A stretch of 64,000 nt of DNA. It comes from Vanilla planifolia. Its lineage: Eukaryota; Streptophyta; Magnoliopsida; Asparagales; Orchidaceae. A program made the translations under genes and the position numbers. The stretch covers positions 653,528-717,527 of the forward strand of contig JAIUJO010000158.1 of NCBI GenBank assembly GCA_023846275.1, given 5' to 3'. The notes beneath the pieces are model-generated. The model had not been told where the DNA came from, ran no database searches, and saw only the letters and a program-made list of their open reading frames with translations. Shown piece after piece: positions 38,984 through 53,041 of the stretch. Within the stretch, counting starts at the first letter, position 1; the number at the start of each line of letters is the position of its first letter.

Positions 38984-41900
38984 CATGGTTTGCAAGATAG
39001 TTTTAATTGTAACTAATTTGATGATAATAAATCTTACAATAAATCTCCTTGGTACCTTGGAATGAAATATTTTCATAAAATGTTTCTCATTTCTTCAAAA
39101 GTTTTTCCTTATTTGGTTATAAAATAAAGTTACTCTAAATCTCTAATTATTTATCATTTACATTATTTTGATTTGCATATATTACATTACATCAATTTAT
39201 CTTATTTTAACTTTAATACATATTTCTTCCATATTAATTAACTTTTCGGACAAAGTCCGATCGAGATAAAACAAATGTTGTTTCATTAGACTCTACAGGC
39301 TCTATTCAAGAAAATATTTGTTTTTATATTTCTAAATTTTTTTAAGGTTCTAGCATGTTTACTAGACATTTAATTTGTACATTATTATACTTTCAAGAAT
39401 GTTACACTCAAAATCCTTATTAACATAGAATGCCATTTCCTCATATAATTTATCTCATTTTTAAGATATTTGAGGTTGAATTTGATATATTACTAAAAAA
39501 CTATAATTCTTCTAATTTGTAAATCAAATTTATTATATATTTCATTATTATAAATATAATAATAATTATTATTTATACTTAATGTAACTTAGTAATTTAT
39601 AATAATTCCAAACTAGGTTTCATAAATACGAAACAAATGTTATTGGAGTCATCACGATGAGATCTATCAAATTTAATATTAATTTTTATTTTTTAAATAT
39701 TTTTTCTAATTTGTTTGGCATTTTTTAAGATACATTTGAACTAGTACTTGATTTGATAATAGAGAATTTCACACATTTTCTTCTTAGTATCTTGGGGTGC
39801 TACGTTCTTATATAATTTTGCTAAATTCTTCAGGTTTTTTGCATTGATTTGGTTATGTTATATTATTTCAATTTATCACATTTCAAATTTAAAATACTTT
39901 TACTCAATATTAAAGTAAAAATTTTTTATGTTTTATATTTTTTTATTGGTAATTTACAATAATTCCAAGTGAGGTCTATTGGATATATAAAAAATAATTG
40001 TTGGACTAGTCTAAACAAGTTATACAAAAGTAAATGTTATTTTTATATATTTTTAAGTTTTTTAAGGTTTTGATGCACTTTACAAGTTATTCGATTCATA
40101 CATGATGTGACAAAAAAGGATATTACATTGATCTCCTTTGTATCATGGAATACAACTTTTCTATATAATTTTTGTCATTTCTTCAAAAAGTTTTACTTGT
40201 TTTCACTATATTACATATTTTACTTTAGTAGTTCTCATTGTTTATTTATATTTTTAATTAATATTAAAATATAATTTATCTTTTTATTTTGCTTATTTAC
40301 TTTTATTATTTATTGTATTTCTAAATGATGTTAGATTAAGATGAAATAAACATCATTAGACTTGCTTTAATGAGATTAATGACATAAATATTCATTCTTT
40401 TAAAAATTATATTTTTAAAATTTTGACACATTTTATGAGATATTTTAATTCTTACCTATATTAATGATCAAGAATATTACAATCTACCACTTTTTTTTGT
40501 TCAAATACAAATTTCTAATGTAATTCATCAAATTTATTCAAATATTTTTCTTTGTTTTTGTTTTATTTTTTATAACTCAAAATATCCTCTAGTGTCACCT
40601 TTATAATTCTTTATTAGGTTATATAAATTTTTAAATTCATAACATTTCAACTTTAATATAAATTTACATATTATTTCAAAAAAAGTTATTATTTATTTTT
40701 ACTTAGTTAATTTTTTATAATTTACTATAATTCTAAATGTGGTCTAATCAAGATGTAACAAATATTATTATACTCATCTTGATGAACTCCATCAAATTAG
40801 ATATTTATTTTTATATTTTCTTAAAATACTTTTTTATAGTTTTGGCATGCTTTACAAGATATTTCAATTCATATCTTATTTTAAGATCTAACATATTTTG
40901 GTCAATCTCATTGGTATCTTGGAATTAAATTTTTCCATGCAATTTGTCTCATTTCTTCACATTTTCTTGCTTTTATTTGGATATATTATTATGAAACTAT
41001 TATTATCCTCACTTGGAATTATTTTGCAATATATTCACTTATTATTAAAATAATAATTTATAATTTTTTATACTTTTTTTATTTAGTAATTCATTGTTGT
41101 TTCAAACTAATTCTAATTGAGATGAAATAAACATTGACAGTATCTTTGGAACAAATCCTATTGAATTAAGTATTCATTTTTTAATTTAGTAAGCTTTAAG
41201 AGCCATTTTGAGTCATATATCAAGAAGTTCACACTCTAGCTTTTTTTATCTTGGAATGTAACTTTCCTATGTAACTTATATCATTTTTTAAAATTTATTA
41301 TTTTGTTGAGTTATGTTATATTACTTCAATATATCTCATTACATCATTAATGTAAATTTAAAACATTTAAAAAATAATTTGAAATTATTTTGTCTTTTTA
41401 TAATGGTGATTTGTAGTAATTCAAAAAAAGATCCAATGTAGATTAAAAAATGTCTTTAGTCTCCTCTCAACTAATTATGTCAAATTAAATATTCTTCTTT
41501 TATTAAATTCACATCTCATTTGATGATCAAGTATATAATATCTGATCTCCTTAGTATCCTATAATGCAATTTTTCGACATACTTTACTCTTTTCTTCATA
41601 GGTCTTCCTTTAATTTGGATATATTATATTGTTTTAATTTATCATATTTAAAGTTATTATATATTTACTTAATAGTAAAATAATAACTATTTAAATTTTA
41701 AACTTATTTATTAGTTGTAATTCATAATAATTCTAAATAAGGTTTAAAAAAATAAAATAATCATGTTGGACTCATCTTGATAAGCCCTATCTAATTACAT
41801 ATTGATTTTTATATTTTTTAAATATTTTATTTCCCCAAATTTTAGGTTTCGTTAAAATATTTTGATTTATTCCTGTGATGATCAAGAATGACATGCTCTA

Positions 41901-42270
41901 CCTCCTTGGTATCTTGGAATACAACTTCCATATGCAATTTATCTCAATTTTTCAAATTTTGTTATTTTGCTATATACTTTAAATCTTGTCTCATGTAACC
42001 TTTATAATAATTTATTTGATTATATTGCATTGCTCTAATTTATCTTATTTTAGCTTTAATATAAATTTACTTAATATTAAAATAATAATTTATTTTTATT
42101 AAGGTCTAATTACTTTGGTAATTCAATGCAATTCCAAATGACGTTCTACTGAGATAACAAATGTCACTAGACTCATCTTGTCTAGATATACTAAATTGAT
42201 ATTTATTTTTATATTTTGTTTTGGGTTTTGGCATGTTTTACAAGGCATTTCAATTTATACATTTATTAAT
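38984..42270 (+). repeat. Segmental duplication, copy 1
   Basis: About eight consecutive satellite units that match 59117-62250 far better than any unit matches its neighbour. In the first 105 or so aligned bases (from about 39003 and 59145) I count about seven differences. Copy 1 keeps segments near 39780-39950 and 40225-40320 that copy 2 lacks, and itself lacks about 65 bp near 41020 that copy 2 keeps. Its left end is the right edge of the AC array. Confidence 0.85.
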
Positions 42271-45200
42271 GTTAATAATTTATCTCATTCTTTAATGTTT
42301 TATTTTTATTAGATTATATTACTATTTAACTCTAATTCTCCTCTCGTGCAACATTTTTAACATTTTGATTTTATTATATTACATCACTTCAATTTATCTT
42401 ATTTCATCTTTCTTATATATTTACATAATGTTAAAATAATAATTTTTTATTATTTATTTTTACTTATTTTGTTGACTTGTAGTTATTAAAAGAAAGGTCA
42501 GATCTAGGAAAAATAAACATTGTTGGAAACATCTCGATGAGTTGTATGCAATAAATTATTTGTTTTTATATTTTTAAATTTTTCATTTTAATTGTTTTAA
42601 AACTTCTATCAAAATATTTTGATTCATATTTTATTTGATGATCAAGAATTTTACATTCAATCTTCTTAGTATCTTGGATTGCAAAGCTATATTACACTGA
42701 ATTAATTTATCTTTTTTTAGCGTTGATGCATATTTGCAAGATGCTAAAATAACAATATATTATGATTTATTCTAATTTAATTTTGTAATTTGTAGTAATT
42801 TTTTATGAGATTTGACTAAGACAAAATAAATGTCATTCGATACATCTATACCAAATCTATCTAAGTAAACATTAATTTTGAAATTTTTAAATATTTTATT
42901 TGTAACATTTGTCTTGCTTCATGAGATATTTTGATTCGTAATTAATTTGAAGATCATTGATTTTACTTTGATTTTGTCATATTACTATCAAACTATAAAT
43001 CTTATCTCGAGAAAAATTTGCATTGCTTCTATTTGGTCATGTTACACTTCATTAATTTATTTATTTCTACTTCAATTTATATCTTCCTACTATTAAAGTA
43101 ATAATTTATTATCATTTAAGCTTATTTAGGTTAATAATTTATAAAAATTCCAAATGAGATTGATCGAGATGAAAAAATATTATTGTGAATGTCTCAATGA
43201 GCTTTAATTAATTAAGTATAAATTTTTATATGTTTGAATATTTTTTCTAAACATTTGACATGCTTTATGAGATATTCAATTTAAACTTGATTTAAAGATT
43301 AAGAAATTTATTCTTGACCTTCTAAGTTACTTGGAATCCAACTTTTACATAAAACTTATCTCATTTTTTCTAGCATTTCACCTTAATTTAGTTAATTACA
43401 ATGATAATAAAATTCTCTTGTGTGACCCTAACATCCTTTTCATTAAGTTATATTACATTCCTTCAATTTATCTCATCTTAGCTTTACTATATACTTACTT
43501 AAAATAATAATAATAATAATATATTATTTATTTATTTTGTAAAGTCATTAATTGCAATCATTGTTTTATTAAGTTGAATCAAGCTCTATTGGTCTCATTT
43601 AGATGAATTAAAATTAAATATTCTTTTATATATTTAAATATTTTATTTTCTAATTATTTAAACACTTTGTGAGACATTAAGAATGATACAATATTTTATG
43701 ATTGATGATGTTATACTTAATCTCTTTAGTATCTCGAACTACAACTTTTTGTTGTAATTTATCAAATTTCTTCAAATTTTTAGTTTTGATTTTATTTTTA
43801 TATTATGTAACTCTAAATCTTCATTCATATAATTTTTACATTTCTTTGAATTTGGTAAATTACATTTGTTTAATTTATTTAATTTTTTTCTTAAAAATAT
43901 ATTTACTTAATATTAAAATAATAATTGTTTTATTAGTTGTACATATTTGTTTTGGTAATTCATTATAATTCCAAATGAGGTTTGATTAAGGAGGAAAAAA
44001 TTTCATTAACTTGGAATTAAATTTTTCTCATATAATTGATCTCATTCTTTTTACAAGTTTTCAATTTACTAATTAACAAATTTAATATATAATTAATTAT
44101 TATTTAAATAAAATTCAAGTATTATACATGATTATTTATAATAATTTGAACTATTTTGAAATAAGGTGAGATTGAGATACTAATGTCATTTGCCTTGTCT
44201 TAATAAAGTTTATTCAAGTAAATATATTTTTTAAGTATTTTATTTTGTTTAGTTTTTACATGCATTATGAGACTTTTTTTGTATTAATTTGATGATTAAG
44301 CAAGTTACATTTGATCTAGTATCTTAAAATTTTAGTTTGCTATGTAATATATTCCATTTCTTCAAAGTTTTTTTTTTCATTTTGTTTTATTGTAATGAAA
44401 TACTAATTCTCCTCTCATGTAACCATTATATACTTTGATGTAATTTTAATATATTACTTTAATTTATCTTATTTCAATTTTATTATATATTTATATTATA
44501 ATTAAATAATAATTTATTTTTTGGTCCTTACTTTGATAATTTATTGTAATTCTAAATGAGTCTTGATTAAGATAAAATAAATTCCATTAGTCTCATCTCA
44601 ATGAGTACTATAAAATTAAATTTTTATTTTTATATTTTTAATTGATTTAGTTTTTATTATTTTAGCATACTTTACGTGTCATTTTGATTTATGCATAATT
44701 TGACAGTCTAAGATATTACACACTATCTTCTAAGTAACTTGTAACACAATGTTATTGTATAATGTATTTTATTTCTTCAAATTATTCTCCTTCATTTTGT
44801 TATATTACTATGAAATTCTAATTATTCTTACATATGGCCTTCAAATCATTTTGATTTGGTTATATTATATTTCTTCAGTATAAATTATTTTAGATTTAAT
44901 ATTTTTTACTTAATATTTGTAAAATAATTTATTTTCAATACTCATTTTATTTGGTAATTTGCAATAACTCCTAATAAAATTATAGTAAGATGGAACAAAC
45001 ATCGTCTAATTATTCATAATGAGCACCTACCTAATAAAAGTTTACTTTTATATTTTCTATCTAATTTGATGATTGATGATGTTACACTTGATGTCCATAG
45101 TGTATTGGAATGTAGCTTTCAAGTACAATTTATCTCATTTATTCAACATTTTGCTTTAGTTTAGACATATTACTATGGAAATCTTATTCTACTCCAATCT

Positions 45201-48200
45201 TGCCTTCTTCATTTTGATTTTGATGTATTATATTAATTTAATTTATCTCATTTTAGCATAATACATATTTACATAACATTGAAATAAGAACATATTATTA
45301 TTATTATTATTTTTCTAATTTGTAGTAATTTTAGATGTTAATGGACATATCTTACAAAGCTCTATATAATTAAATCATTATTTCCATATTTTTAATTATT
45401 TTGTTTTCTAGTGGTTTGTATGCTTGATGAGATGTTTGATTTGTATAAGATTTGAAAATTAAGGATGGTACACACAATCTTCTTGGACGTTGGAGTGCAA
45501 CTTTCCTATAAAGTTTATCTCAGTTTTTCAAATGTTTTTCTTTGAATTGGTTATGTTATTATGTCACTCCAAACATTCTCTCATGTAACATTTACATCAC
45601 TTTGATTTTGTTATGTTATATTGTTTCAATATCTCTATTTTTTATCTTTAATATATCTTGAATTAATATTAAAAAAATCTATTATTATCTATTCTTTTTT
45701 AATTCAAAATTTCAAAGTAATTCCAAATGATGTTAGATGGAGAGGAAAAGAGTGTTGTTTGACTCATCTAATTGAGTTCTATCTAATTACTTGTATTTAT
45801 AGATTTAAATATCTTAGTTTTTTTTATTTTGACTTTTTTTGAGATATTTTTAATTGTATCAAACTTGATGATCGAGGAAATTAGATTCGATCTTAGTATT
45901 TTGGAATGTAGTTTCCTCATAAAATTTATCTCATTTTCTAAAATTTTTTATTTTTATTTACTTGCATTACTATGAAATAATATTTCCCCACTTCTCTCAC
46001 CATTACATTGGTTTTATTTTGTTATAACATATTACTTCAATTTATCTTTTTTTAATATAATTATATATTTATTTTGTATAAAAATAATAATTTTTTTTGT
46101 TATTTATGTTTATTAACTTAGTGATTTGTAGTAATTCCAAATGCTTTTCAATCAATATGAAATAAATAACATTATATCTCATTGACAAGCACTATCAAAT
46201 AAGTTTTTAATCTTTATATTTTAAAATATTTTAGTTTTTAGGGTTCTGGCATGCTTTACAAAATTTTAGATCTATAAATAATTTGATTAAAGAAAATGTT
46301 AGTCTCAATCTCCTAAGTATCTTGGGATGTAGTTTTCCTGTATAATTTATATCATTTCTTTAAATTAATCTCTTTGATTTGGTTTTTTACTTTGAATATC
46401 TAACTCTCGTCTCATGTGAACGTTATATCATTTTGATTTTATTGCATTACATTTTCTCAATCTACATCTTTAACATAAATTTAGATAATATTAAAATAAT
46501 ATTTTTTTTTATTTTTCTTTCGTAATTTTTATAATTGTAATAATTTCAAGCATGGTCTGATTATGATTAAACAAATATTGTTATTCTCGTCATGATGAGT
46601 ACTATTCAATTAATATTTATTTTTATTTTATTATATAGTTTTTTTGGATTTTAACATTTTTATGAGACATTTTGATTCATGGCTAATTTTATGATTTGGA
46701 AAGTTACATTTGACCTTCTCAATATGTTAATACAATTTTCTCGTTTATTTATATCAATATTTAAAATTTTTTGCGTTGATTTTGCTTTATTATCTTAAGT
46801 TCTCCTATCATGTGTCTATTACAATTCTTTTAATTAGTTATAATATATTTCTTTCCTTTATCTAATTTTAGCTTTATTATATATTTTATTAATAGTAATT
46901 TTTTTTTTTATTTCTTATGCTTATTTACTTTGGTTAGATGTGACTCTATGAGCACATTTGAATGAAATCGTTATTTTTTTATATTTTTGAATATTTCTAT
47001 TTTTTGAAGTTTTTACACTTTTTATGAGAGATTTAGTTTTGATAAAGATTTGAATATTGAGAATTTTAAATGTTCTCTAATTTTGTATATACTTTATGAG
47101 ATATGTTAATTCATGCCAAATTTGATGATTGAAGATGCGATGCATAATCTCCTTAGTATCTTGAAATACAACTTTCAAAAGGAATTTATCACTTTTCTTC
47201 ATATGTTTTACTTTGATTAGGTTATATTACTATAAAACACTAATTACTATAATATAATAATTAATAGCTTTGATTTAATATATTACATTACTCAAATCTT
47301 CTCATTTTACTTTTATATATATTTGTATAATATTGAAATAACAATTTACTATTAATTATGATTTTTTTTTTGTGATTCATAGTAACTCCAAATGAGGTCC
47401 AGTCGAGACGAAAGAAAGATAATTAGACTCATCTTGACAAGCTCGACCAAATTATTATAGAATTTTATAATTTAAATAGTTTATTTTCTAAGATTCCAAC
47501 TTGTTTAATGAGGATTTCAATTTGTATCAAATTTGATTATTAAGGATGTCAATGTTGATCTCTAAAGTATCTTGGAATGCATCTTTGTATGTAATTTATC
47601 TCATTTCTTAAAATTTTGTACATCGTTTTGGTTATATTATTTTGTAACACAAACTCATCTTGTTTGAACCTTACATGTCTTTGACTTTGTTATTTTACAT
47701 TGCCTGAGTTTATCTCCTTTCTAATTTAATATATGTTTATTTAATTATAAACTAATAAGTTATCATTACTTATGTTTATTTACTTATGTAATTCATAGTA
47801 ATTCTAAATGAGTGTCAATTAAGACAAAGCAAACATTAGTGTAACATGCTAATGAGTGTTATCAAATTAAATACTCATTTTCATAGTTTTAAAAAACTGT
47901 TTTTAGTGTTTTTGCACATTTATGAGATTTGTTCCATTTCTACCTAATTAATAATCAAAAGTGTTACACTCTAGGTTTTTATTACCTTGGAATGAAACCC
48001 TTTCAAAAGCTTTATCTCATTTCTTTGAAATTTTTGCTTTTATTTTGTTATATTATCATGTAACACCTAATCCCTTCTCATGTGACCTATACATCAACTT
48101 CATTTTTTTATATTATATAATTTAAACCAATATTATTTTATCTTTAATATTTTTAAAATTAAAAAATAATTATATATTATTATATATGGTTATTTAGTTT

Positions 48201-51200
48201 TGTAATTCATAGTAATTCCAAAAGAAAAGTCTAATTAAAATTAAACAAATATCATAAAATTTATCAATATGTGCACTAACAGTTGAACATTTATTTCTAT
48301 ATATTTAAATAATTATTTTTGAGATTTTGGCATATTATAAGAGACATTTTGCATTGTATCTAACTTGGCAATCGAAAGTATTACACTTATCTTCTCAATA
48401 ACTTGAAATGTAACTTTTTCTATTATTTATCTCATGTTTTCAATGTTTTCATTTTTATTTAATTGTATTATATTTCATAAATTTATATCATTTTAATTTT
48501 AATATATATTTACTTAATAACTAAATAATATAATATTTTGTTTTTTATAATATTATTTTGTAGAAGTTTTAAAGGAGATTTGATGGAGACTAAAAAATGT
48601 TATTGGAATCATCTCATAGAGCTATATCAAATTAAACATTATTTTTAATATTTTTCATTTCTTTTGCTGACTTAGTAAGTTTTATAGAAAATTTAATTAA
48701 TACATGATTTGGCAATGATGAATGTTGCACGTGATCTACTTTGTCAATTGGAATATAACTTTTTCACACAATTTATCCCTTTTCCTCAAACATTTCTCAA
48801 TAATTTGGTTGTCTTTCATTACTTAAACCTTTCTCATTTCAATTTTATTATATGTTCCTTAATATTAAAAATAATAATTTATTATTATTATTTATATATA
48901 TTTGTTTTTGTAATTCATTGTAATTCTAAGAGCGATATGATTGAGATAAAACAAACATTGTTGGAAAACCATTAAAAGCAAGATTCAATTAAATATTTTA
49001 TTTTCAAAGTTTTTGATATTTTTTTTGTGATATTTTATTTTTTTTTTGTGCTAACGAATAATATTGTTATATTTTATTTCCATAGTCTCATGGATTGTAA
49101 CTTTGTTATGTAATTTAAACCATTTCTTAATTTGTTTTTCTCTTGGTTTGGTTATATCAATATGTAACTCAAAATCTTCTCTCATGTGAAATTTATTTTT
49201 GTTTAATTTAGTTATGTTTTGTTACACAAGATTACCTCCTTTCTGTTTTAATATATATTTACATAATATTAAAAAACATGGATTTGTTTATATTATAGTT
49301 CTTACTTCAAACACATTATAGATTTATTGTATTTATTACTTATTTTAAAGTACTAATTTATTATTTTTTACTATTTAACTTGGTAACTCGTAGTATTTTT
49401 GAAGTAGTTCATTTGGAGATGAAAGAAAGTTGGTTGGACTTGTTGCGACAAGTTTTACCAAAATAAATACTCATTTTTTATATTTTTTAATGATTTTATT
49501 TTTTAAGATTTTGCTATGTTTTATCATAAATTTTAATTTATACATGATTTCATAATCAATGGTCTTACACTAGAGCTCCATATTACTTTGGAATGTAAAT
49601 TTGCAATAAACTTTATCCCATTTTTCTTCAAATTTGTCTCTTATATTTTATTATATTACTAAGAAACTATACGTGTGCTCTATTGTGACCTCCACATCAC
49701 CTTTGTTTGATTTTGTTACATTGTTTCAATTTATCACATTTTCAATATTAATATATATTTACTTTACATTAAAAAATGCATTATTATTATTTATGAGTGT
49801 TTATCTTGTTAATTCATAGTATTCTAAATGAGGCCCAATCTAAACAAAATAAATGTCATTGGAATTAACTTTATGAATTCTATCCAATTAAATATTCATG
49901 TTTATATTTTAAATATTTTATTTTCTAAGGTTTGTGTATGTTTTATGAGAAATGTTTATAAGTAACTGAATCGATACTTAAGGATGTTATATTCTAGATC
50001 ATCAATATCATAAAATTCAACTTTGTTGTATAATTTATCTTACTTATTGAAACATTTTTGCTATGATTTGGTTATTTTATCATGAAACTATAATTCTTTT
50101 ATTTCATGACCATTTTTTTTATGAGTTGTTCATGTCACTACAAAATTCACTTTTCTTTCATAATAATATATCACCTTACTTTAATTTATCTCATTTCAAC
50201 TTTAATATTTAATTACTTATTAATAAAATAATAATTTATTATTATTTAGGCATATTTTATTTCATGATTCATAGTAATTCTAAACCAGTTTTGATGGAGA
50301 AAAAAAGTTGTATGGGACCCATTTCAATGAGTTCTATCTAATTAAAATTATTTTTTATTTTTAAATTATTTACCTTCTAGGGTTTTCATATTCTTTTTGA
50401 AACTTTTAGATTTGTACCTAATTTGATTATTGATGATATTATGTTTAATCTCCTTGGTATCTTGGAATGTAACTTCTTAAATAAGTTATCTCATTTCTTC
50501 AAATTTTTTTTTCAATTTGTATATATTTCTACATAACTTTAATTCCCACAATTGTAACATTTACATCAATTTCATTTGGTCATAATTTATGTCTTTACTT
50601 TATCTTATTTTAGCTTTAATATTTATTTATGCAATATTAAAATATTAATTTATATAACTTTAATCTTATTTATTTTAGAAATTCTTAGTATTTCTAAACA
50701 TGGTCTAAACAAGATGATATACAAGATTTTAGACTCATCTTAATTACCACATTCTTTTTAAATATTAATTTTAATAGTTTAAGTACTTTAATTTCTCATG
50801 TGTTGCCATAATTAATAAGATATTTAAACTTGGACCTTATTTGATGATAAAAAAGTTTAAATTTGATCCTCTTAGTATTTTTGAATGTAATTTTCTTGTA
50901 TTGTTTTTCCTATTTTTTTCAAATGTTTCACATGGAATTTGTTAGATCACTACAAAGCACTAATCCTTTTATTATGTGACCATCATATCACTTAAAATTG
51001 ATTATTTCACATTATTTCAATTTATTTCATTTAAAGTTTAATATTTATATAATTAATATTAAAATAATCATTTATTATTATTTATGCATACTTAATTTAC
51101 AAACGTGTAGTAATTCCAAACTAGGTCTAATTGAAAGGAAATAAACATTAAGGGACTTATCTTCACTAGCTCTATCAAATTAAATAATTATTCTTTATAT

Positions 51201-51580
51201 TTTAAAATATATTTTTAATATTTTGGCTTTCTTTACAACACATTTCTTTTTGTATAGCATTTGATCGTGGATGTCAAACTCAATATGCTTAGTATCTTCG
51301 AATGCCAATTTCTTATACAATTTATCTAATCACTTCAAATGTTTTACTTTTATTTGATTATGTCACTATGTAATTCTAATTCTCTTCTTATGTAACTATT
51401 ATATCACTTTTATTTTGTTATTCTACATTACTTTAATTTATCTCTTTCTTACGTTAATATATATGTACATGATATTTCATTATCATTTTTTATTTTTTGT
51501 GAGTTTTTACATTAGTAATTAGTAAAAATTCTAAATGAGAGTTGATGGAAATAAAAATCATTAGATTCACCTCGACGAAT
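38984..51580 (+). repeat. Diverged ~415-bp satellite, block 4
   Basis: About 30 copies, same orientation. AATTCC-type landmarks fall at about 43147, 43552 and 43965 (spacing 405 and 413), at 44546 and 44964 (418), at 45717, 46132 and 46540 (415 and 408), and at 47382, 47799 and 48212 (417 and 413). Some units are short (about 350-360 bp, for example 48212 to 48560 to 48920). The first 3.3 kb is duplicated at 59117-62250. Short hydrophobic frames within the block are shadows of the unit. Confidence 0.88.
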
Positions 51581-52350
51581 ATTTTAAGATCTTTTTATGC
51601 CATTTGGAAGAAGCTTTTGAAATAGGTTTATGCTCACCTCCTAACAGCTATAAAAAATTTTTTTCGATAAATACCTAACAATTGTACATGAAATAACTAA
51701 TGAATATGAATCAATCTTTGAAATCTCAACAAAGAACAACTCCATGTTCTACTGGCATAAATTATATTGACAAAATTATGACTTCTCCTTCTCAAATCAT
51801 CAAAGTTTTTAGCTAAGCCTTACACTCTTATTCCTTTAAATTCTATGTTTTCTTCTAGAATTTAAGCTCATTTTGCCTTGTTCTTGTAATTAATAAGTAT
51901 AAGAAGTTAAACAAAGTCATCAAATATTTTTTATCTTGTTGTATTCTTCTTTTTCTTTTGTGTTGCCTAGCATTTGCGAAAGCCTTAGTAAAAAAATTGA
52001 GATGGGATTGAGCTCACAAAATCATAGGTTTTAGTTGAATCTACAAAGCTGGTATTTTTGGAAGTGAACTATATAAGAAAAAACCTTAAGTTGTACAAGT
52101 TGTAACTTTCTATTACTGATGTTTTTCTCAACCTTAATTGGGTGGACATAGATTCTAATTTGAAATAAACCACCTAAAAATTATGGTGTCATATTTTAAT
52201 TTTTATCTTTATTTTTTCTCATATTAAAATTAATATATACATATAATCAAGGTACATAAATGTTTTTTAAGTAATTTATATATTAAAAAAAAACAAAAAT
52301 TACTTTTAAGACTAATATTCACTCACTACTTATGAGTTTTGAACACTAAG
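51581..52350. mobile_element. Short unrecognised insertion in satellite
   Basis: The unit is interrupted after ATTCACCTCGACGAATATTT and resumes near 52375 with GTGAGGTCAGATCAAGATGA. The satellite landmarks from the AATTCC end to the CATTGGACTC end are therefore present on both sides. The insert has no good reading frame. Its right part (about 51960-52150) has a moderately balanced composition resembling a transposon terminus or LTR, but no partner is visible in the window. Confidence 0.45.
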
Positions 52351-52943
52351 TTTTACTTCAAAATCATTTTAATTTAACGTGAGGTCAGATCAAGATGAGA
52401 CAATTGCCATTGGACTCAACTAGATGAACTTTATTTGAATAAATATTTATTTAAATACTTCTAAAAGTTTTTAAGGTTTTAACAAATTTTATGACAAATT
52501 AAACTTTTACCTAGTTATATTATCAAGAAAATTACACTTGATCTATGTGGCATCTAGAATGTATAATTTAACTCATTCTATCAAAGTTTTCATTTTCATT
52601 TGGTTAGATTACTATAAAACTCTAACTCTCCCATCGTGTGACATTAATTGCTTTGATTTATTTATATTAAATTACTTGCATTGATGTTTTTATAAATTTA
52701 TTTCATATTTACTTAATATTAAAATAATATTTTTTAAATTATTTAAGCTTATTTATTTTTATAATCCATAGTTCTTCTAAAAGATGTTTGATTAAGATAT
52801 AACCAGAGTCATTAGAGTCATCTTGAAAGCTTTTTCATATTATATATTCATTTTTATATATTTTTAAATTTTTTTCAAGAATTTTTACATACTTTACAAG
52901 ACATTTTAATCTGTATCAAATTTGAGGATAGAAAATGCTACAC

Positions 52944-53041
52944 TTTATGCAATTGCGTTGGTTTCTTTAAATTTTTTCAATCTTAGAATCTTAGACTGAA
53001 GCTATTTTATGCAATTGCATTGGTTTCTTTAAATTTTTTCA
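52944..53041 (+). repeat. Local tandem duplication, 62-bp offset
   Basis: A 36-bp segment with the core ATGCAATTGC and the end AAATTTTTTCA occurs at 52944-52979 and 53006-53041 with one difference. The near identity against a diverged background marks a recent event. Confidence 0.85.

Noticed and set aside
32475..39076. About 70 long overlapping ORFs on both strands, up to 236 codons (36914-37624 minus), looking like Cys-rich or His-rich proteins.
   Set aside because: They are translations of AC/TG simple sequence: CAC-ACA gives His-Thr and TGT-GTG gives Cys-Val. Every frame is open because the stop-forming words are rare. There are no domains, no codon structure and no gene signals.
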